From: Anaerolineales bacterium
GTDB lineage: Bacteria; Chloroflexota; Anaerolineae; Anaerolineales; Villigracilaceae
Length of the DNA stretch: 9,149 nt
Direction: 5' to 3'
NCBI GenBank assembly: GCA_025938055.1
Contig: JAICQC010000177.1
Location: 1-9,149 of the forward strand
Positions 5,516-9,149 of the stretch are shown here, one piece after another. The notes under the pieces were generated by a model. The model did not search any database. It was not told where the DNA came from and saw nothing but the letters and a program-made list of their open reading frames with translations. The position numbers and the translations under genes were made by a program. Within the stretch, counting starts at the first letter, position 1. Each line of letters opens with the position of its first letter.

Positions 5516-8500
5516 ATGGCGAAAGTATCCTTGCGGGCTTATAACCGCGAAATTGAAGCAATGATCGACCGCGGTCATCTCGATGAAGCAGTAGCTCATT
5601 GCCGGCATATCCTTAAATCATTCCCAAAATATCTTGAAACCTATCGCCTGCTGGGCAAGGCGTATCTCGAATATAAACGCTATCCTGATGCGGTGGATAT
5701 TTTTTCGCGCGTACTTGTTGCGGTTCCTAACGATTTTGTCTCCCATGTGGGCATGAGCATTATCCGCGATGAAGAAAATAAGCTCGATGATGCCATCTGG
5801 CATATGGAACGTGCTTTTGAGACGCAGCCATCGAACGCCGCGATCCAGAGCGAACTGCAGCGCTTGTACGGACGCCGCGATGGCGTTCAGCTTCCTCGTA
5901 TTCGGATGACGCGCGGCGCGCTCGCGCACATGTACGTGCAGGGTGAGTTGTATCCCCAGGCGATCTCTGAGATCAAGAGCGTTCTCAAGGAAGACCCGGG
6001 GCGCAATGATATGCAGGTGCTGCTGGCGCGGGCCTATTATCGCAGCGGCGCAAAGAACGATGCGGCAGAAGTTGCCTCGGCGCTGCTGCGCAGTGATCCC
6101 TACTGCCTCGATGCCAATCGAGTGCTGGTTGAAATTCTTGGTGCAGACCGTCCCGAAAGCGTACAGGCATATCGTCAGCGTGTGGTCGAACTCGATCCCT
6201 ATGCTGCGCAGGTGGCGGGCTCGATCTTCCTGGCGGACGAAGTGCCGGATGTGGCAGTAGGCCTCGAACGCCTGGATTGGAATGGTCAGCCGGTGGGAAT
6301 GCAGCCTGATTGGGAAAGCACCCAGGCAATCTCGCGCGAGAGTAGCACACGTTCAGATGAACAGCCGGACTGGTTGAAGGGTACGTTCAGTGCGACACCT
6401 CCCTTGGTCGGGGAGACTCCTGTTTCACCGTTTGACGCCGCGCCTTCCTCGGTCCAGCCCGCCGGACCAGCAGATGACATTCCAGACTTTTTGCGCGCGG
6501 CAGGCTGGGGTCAATCCACCGGAGCATTCGACGAGAGCAAGCCGGCATTCACCGAAAGTGAACCTGCCTCCGATGAGCAAGCTATCGCACCCGGAGACCT
6601 GCCGGATTGGGTGAAGGCGATGGCACCTGAGCAGTCTTCAGAGACACCAACGGAAGATGAGGAATTGCCAGATTGGATCAACAAGATCGGTACCAGCGCA
6701 CTGCCGGTATCTTCTGAGCAGCAATCGGAACCACCCGCGGTGCAACCCGCCGCGCAGCCCGCAGAAGACCTGCCTGACTGGATGAAACAGTTGGAACAAC
6801 CCTCGGCGCAGTCAGACGAAGAACAACCTGACTGGATGAAAGAGATTGATCGCCCTGAGCAAACTGCCGCAGCCTCCTCTGATGAGCAGCAACCTGATTG
6901 GCTCAAGGGATTTGAGAACGAATCTCCAACGTCCACCCCCTCGACCGGCGAACTAGACTGGCTCAGCCAGTTGGGTGAAGAAGCCAAGCCTACTGAGACG
7001 CCTTCGAGCGAATTCGATTTCCTCAATCAACCCGCGGCAGAGTCCGAGACTCCTGCCTCGACCGATGAACTGGACTGGCTCAAGCAGCTGGATGATGACT
7101 CGAAACCTGTTGAGACGCCTTCGACTGAAATCGACTTCCTCAACCAGCCTGAGACAACGTCTGAAATTCCCGCGCAGACTCTCTCACCAGATGAACTGGA
7201 TTTTCTCAAAGAATTGGAGAGCCAGTCTGAAACGACGGCTGCCGCGGCATCCACCGATGACTTTGATTTCCTAAATGAATTAACAGGGGAAGCCGAACAA
7301 CCAGCTTCCTCTTCAACTCCAGAGCCTTCTATGAAGGATAATCTTGGAATGAGCAGTGAGGAGCAGGACGATTCGTTTGCATGGCTGGAAAACCTGGCTG
7401 CCAAGCAGGGTGCCACCGAAGGTCTGCTGACCACGCCGGAGGAGCGCCTGGAAGAGGAACCGGAGTGGGTGCGGCAAGCCAAGGGCATGGACGCAAACGC
7501 GAGACAGCTGCCAGCAGAACAGGCCCCCGTCACCGAACCTGCCGGCGAGTTGGAAAATCTTGGCAAGAGTGAACAGGAGCAGGACGATTCGTTTGCATGG
7601 CTGGAAAACCTGGCTGCCAAGCAGGGTGCCACCGAAGGACTGTTGACCACGCCGGAGGAACGCTTGGAAGAAGAGCCGGAGTGGGTGCGGCAAGCCAAGA
7701 GCCTTGGCGATCTGCCTCAAGAGATGCCGTCTGCACAGGCTCCTCAGGAGGAAGCACAGGAAGTTCCAGCTGCCGAACCTGAGCCCTCTGCAAGCCTTGA
7801 GGAACTCGGCAAGAGTGAACAGGAACAGGATGATTCGTTTGCATGGCTGGAGGGGCTGGCTGCAAAACAGGGTGCCACCGAAGGTCTGCTGACCACGCCG
7901 GAGGAACGCCTGGAAGAGGAACCGGAGTGGGTGCGGCAAGCCAAAGACTTCAGCACTGAACAGCTTTCCGCGCCTGAAAGGACTCCTTCGATCGAAGATA
8001 CCGCTGCCTGGCTGCGAACGTTGGATGAGGAGGAAGTCCTGCCTGAGCCTGAACCGACTTCCACAAAAGATCAGACGGCGGTCTGGCTCAAGAGCCTGGA
8101 TGAAACACCCGAGGTAGCTCCTCCTCAGGCAGAGCAGGCTCAGGCTGAACAGACCGAAGATCTCCCCGCCTGGATGCAAAACCTCGAGGAAGAAAAAGCT
8201 CCTGAGGAAGAATCCATCCTTCCTGCGAGCGATGCCACTCCCACCACACCGGAAAGCGCACCGGCGGCGGGCACCGAGTGGATGAGCGCCATCGAGCAGG
8301 AATCTGCGCCGCAGTCCAGCGCCCCAACCGAACAGCCCGTTTCAGAGTCACCGGCAGAGGATATTCCAGCCTGGCTGAGTGAGCTCGATCAGGAACAGGA
8401 GCAAGTGGTCACGCCCACTGACACCGATTCCGATCTGCCCTCCTGGTTGCGCGATGACACCGGTGAACTCATGGTTGAGCCCACCCGGATCGAACCAACT

Positions 8501-9022
8501 CGTGCGACAGACTGGCAGCCCGTGGAATCCACAACGGCGGAGCCTGAACCGGTCATGGCGCAGCCAGAAGCACAGCTTTCTGAGGTTGAGCCTTCTGCGC
8601 CAGAACCCGAACCGGTTCCTCCACAAGCGGAGGTCCAGCCTCCCCAGCCGGAACCTGCCAGTGTCGTGGAAATTATCGAAGAAAAGATTGCAGCCGCGCA
8701 GGAAGCACCTGTGGCTCCTCCGCCTCCCAAGCCGCCGAAGGTTAAGGGAACCGGACGGTTGACAATGCCATTTGACCCGATCCTGGGACAGGCGCGCAAC
8801 GAACTCTCGGGCAGCAATATTTCGGGCGCGCTGGAAAGCTATACCCGGTTGATCAAGAAGGGTCGCTTCCTGGATGAGGTTATCTTCGACTTGCGCGATG
8901 CGCTGTATCGCTTCCCGGTGGATGTGGATATCTGGCAATCCCTCGGCGACGCCTATATGCGTGCCAACCGCTTGCAGGACGCGCTGGACGCGTATACAAA
9001 AGCAGAAGAATTGCTTCGCTAA
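5516..9022 (+). CDS. Large TPR protein with repeated acidic-tryptophan ('DLPDWLK'-type) motifs, function unknown
   Basis: This is a 1168-residue protein of three zones. Residues 1-210 are tetratricopeptide-like helical pairs (LDEAVAHCRHILKSFP; YPDAVDIFSRVLVAVP; LYPQAISEIKSVLKEDP; KNDAAEVASALLRSDP). Residues about 262-980 are acidic, Ser/Pro/Glu-rich and probably disordered. They carry more than 20 short modules of the form [DE]-x-[PD]-x-[WF]-[LMVI], for example DLPDWMKQL, ELDWLKQL, EIDFLNQ, DIPAWLSEL and DLPSWLR. Three copies of a 41-residue repeat and two copies of a 28-residue repeat lie in this zone. A Pro/Glu/Ala linker (about 1005-1082) leads to a C-terminal TPR-like region (1085-1168). 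No signal peptide or membrane helix is seen, so it is probably cytosolic. GGAG (5501-5504) is 11 nt upstream of the chosen ATG. Similar repeat proteins occur in Chloroflexota as hypothetical proteins, to my recollection. A scaffold role is inference. Confidence 0.9.
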   Translation: MAKVSLRAYNREIEAMIDRGHLDEAVAHCRHILKSFPKYLETYRLLGKAYLEYKRYPDAVDIFSRVLVAVPNDFVSHVGMSIIRDEENKLDDAIWHMERAFETQPSNAAIQSELQRLYGRRDGVQLPRIRMTRGALAHMYVQGELYPQAISEIKSVLKEDPGRNDMQVLLARAYYRSGAKNDAAEVASALLRSDPYCLDANRVLVEILGADRPESVQAYRQRVVELDPYAAQVAGSIFLADEVPDVAVGLERLDWNGQPVGMQPDWESTQAISRESSTRSDEQPDWLKGTFSATPPLVGETPVSPFDAAPSSVQPAGPADDIPDFLRAAGWGQSTGAFDESKPAFTESEPASDEQAIAPGDLPDWVKAMAPEQSSETPTEDEELPDWINKIGTSALPVSSEQQSEPPAVQPAAQPAEDLPDWMKQLEQPSAQSDEEQPDWMKEIDRPEQTAAASSDEQQPDWLKGFENESPTSTPSTGELDWLSQLGEEAKPTETPSSEFDFLNQPAAESETPASTDELDWLKQLDDDSKPVETPSTEIDFLNQPETTSEIPAQTLSPDELDFLKELESQSETTAAAASTDDFDFLNELTGEAEQPASSSTPEPSMKDNLGMSSEEQDDSFAWLENLAAKQGATEGLLTTPEERLEEEPEWVRQAKGMDANARQLPAEQAPVTEPAGELENLGKSEQEQDDSFAWLENLAAKQGATEGLLTTPEERLEEEPEWVRQAKSLGDLPQEMPSAQAPQEEAQEVPAAEPEPSASLEELGKSEQEQDDSFAWLEGLAAKQGATEGLLTTPEERLEEEPEWVRQAKDFSTEQLSAPERTPSIEDTAAWLRTLDEEEVLPEPEPTSTKDQTAVWLKSLDETPEVAPPQAEQAQAEQTEDLPAWMQNLEEEKAPEEESILPASDATPTTPESAPAAGTEWMSAIEQESAPQSSAPTEQPVSESPAEDIPAWLSELDQEQEQVVTPTDTDSDLPSWLRDDTGELMVEPTRIEPTRATDWQPVESTTAEPEPVMAQPEAQLSEVEPSAPEPEPVPPQAEVQPPQPEPASVVEIIEEKIAAAQEAPVAPPPPKPPKVKGTGRLTMPFDPILGQARNELSGSNISGALESYTRLIKKGRFLDEVIFDLRDALYRFPVDVDIWQSLGDAYMRANRLQDALDAYTKAEELLR
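6950..7150 (+). repeat. Two copies of a 28-residue coding repeat in the large TPR protein
   Basis: The copies are at 6950-7033 and 7067-7150 (residues 479-506 and 518-545), each 84 nt. Both run from ELDWL to DFLNQP and share 20 of 28 residues. Each pairs a tryptophan module with a phenylalanine module. Further single modules of the same kind (ELDFLKEL, DFDFLNEL) follow to about 7280. Confidence 0.85.
7361..7945 (+). repeat. Three copies of a 41-residue coding repeat in the large TPR protein
   Basis: The copies are at 7361-7483, 7577-7699 and 7823-7945 (residues 616-656, 688-728 and 770-810). Each starts EQDDSFAWLE and ends EEEPEWVRQAK. Copies 1 and 2 encode identical residues, with 6 nucleotide differences that are all synonymous. 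Copy 3 differs from copy 1 by one residue (N to G) and 10 nucleotides. The segment just before copies 2 and 3 (LGKSEQ) is also shared, so the duplicated unit was longer than 41 residues. The spacers between copies are diverged. Confidence 0.93.
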
Positions 9023-9024
9023 AA

Positions 9025-9115
9025 AGACCTGACAGGTTTCCAAACAAGTTTCATCTTGTTGTATTCAAATGAAACATTCTTTTACTGGAGCGTTTGAATA
9101 AAACCTGTCAGGTCT
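9025..9115. repeat. 91-bp element bounded by 15-bp inverted repeats, each arm itself palindromic
   Basis: The arms AGACCTGACAGGTTT (9025-9039) and AAACCTGTCAGGTCT (9101-9115) are perfect inverted repeats. Each contains an 11-bp palindrome, ACCTG-N-CAGGT (9027-9037 and 9103-9113). Inside are TATTCAAA (9062-9069) with TTTGAATA (9093-9100), and GTTTCAT (9048-9054) with ATGAAAC (9069-9075), which can form alternative hairpins. It starts 2 bp after the stop of the large gene and ends 13 bp before the next ribosome binding site. No target-site duplication or trailing T-run was seen. It could be a miniature mobile element, a dispersed palindromic repeat, a read-through structure or paired operators. 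Confidence 0.7.
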
Positions 9116-9138
9116 CATACTTAATTTGGAGGAAATCT

Positions 9139-9149
9139 GTGGAAAGATC
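9139..9149 (+). CDS. Start of a further gene, truncated by the window end
   Basis: GGAGGA (9128-9133) is a strong Shine-Dalgarno sequence and is followed, about 6 nt after GGAGG, by GTG at 9139, which opens Val/Met-Glu-Arg. Only three codons and two bases are visible, so the product cannot be named. The call rests on the ribosome binding site and its spacing. Confidence 0.5.

Noticed and set aside
7027..7698. Minus-strand open frame of 223 codons rich in serine and cysteine
   Set aside because: Its composition is a by-product of the Glu/Ala/Leu-rich coding strand. There is no plausible domain.
7361..7945. CRISPR-like array
   Set aside because: The repeats are in-frame protein repeats of 123 nt with coding spacers and silent differences, unlike CRISPR repeats.
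7313..8179. Long minus-strand open frame of 288 codons opposite the large gene
   Set aside because: It is antisense to the repeated, biased codons of the TPR protein, has no family-like motifs, and its repeats mirror the coding repeats.
9025..9115. Rho-independent terminator after the large gene
   Set aside because: The arms are separated by about 60 nt and no T-run follows the right arm.

Overview
The window looks like chromosomal DNA from an Anaerolineae-type Chloroflexota bacterium. This is inferred from the gene mix: a family-5 uracil-DNA glycosylase, a DUF2905 membrane protein, a peptidase S51-like protein with a cysteinyl-tRNA-synthetase-like tail, and a giant TPR protein full of 'DLPDWLK'-type motifs. 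It was not tested against any database. All credible genes are on the + strand and densely packed. The longest non-coding stretch is about 116 bp, so no region above 300 bp lacks a gene. No tRNA, rRNA, CRISPR array or transposase gene was seen.

Layout: (1) 1-471, the 3' end of a gene whose product ends in an F5/8 type C (discoidin) domain; (2) 486-713, a small DUF2905 two-helix membrane protein; (3) 748-1770, queA (queuosine tRNA modification), with a tandem heptamer repeat inside the coding sequence and a second one just after the stop; (4) 1837-2520, a family-5 uracil-DNA glycosylase with an Fe-S cluster; (5) 2513-2992, a peroxiredoxin-like gene overlapping the previous one and interrupted by an in-frame TGA exactly where the peroxidatic cysteine belongs; (6) 3026-4063, the S51-like/CysRS-tail fusion; (7) 4146-5441, pyrimidine-nucleoside phosphorylase with its own plausible promoter; (8) 5516-9022, the 1168-residue TPR/acidic-tryptophan-repeat protein; (9) 9025-9115, a palindrome-rich inverted repeat, then a strong ribosome binding site and the first codons of another gene at 9139.

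The most interesting feature is gene 5. Read through the TGA it gives a complete 159-residue peroxiredoxin-like protein with a U-P-Y-C redox motif in place of C-P-Y-C. A GC-rich hairpin directly downstream has the spacing and apical-loop G expected of a bacterial SECIS element. I therefore annotate it as a selenoprotein rather than as a truncated gene or a later-starting fragment.

Functionally the window mixes housekeeping and repair genes (tRNA modification, uracil excision, peroxide or thiol redox, nucleoside salvage) rather than one pathway. Genes 4 and 5 are probably translationally coupled. The large repeat protein is not assigned a function; its sequence suggests a cytosolic scaffold or adaptor.
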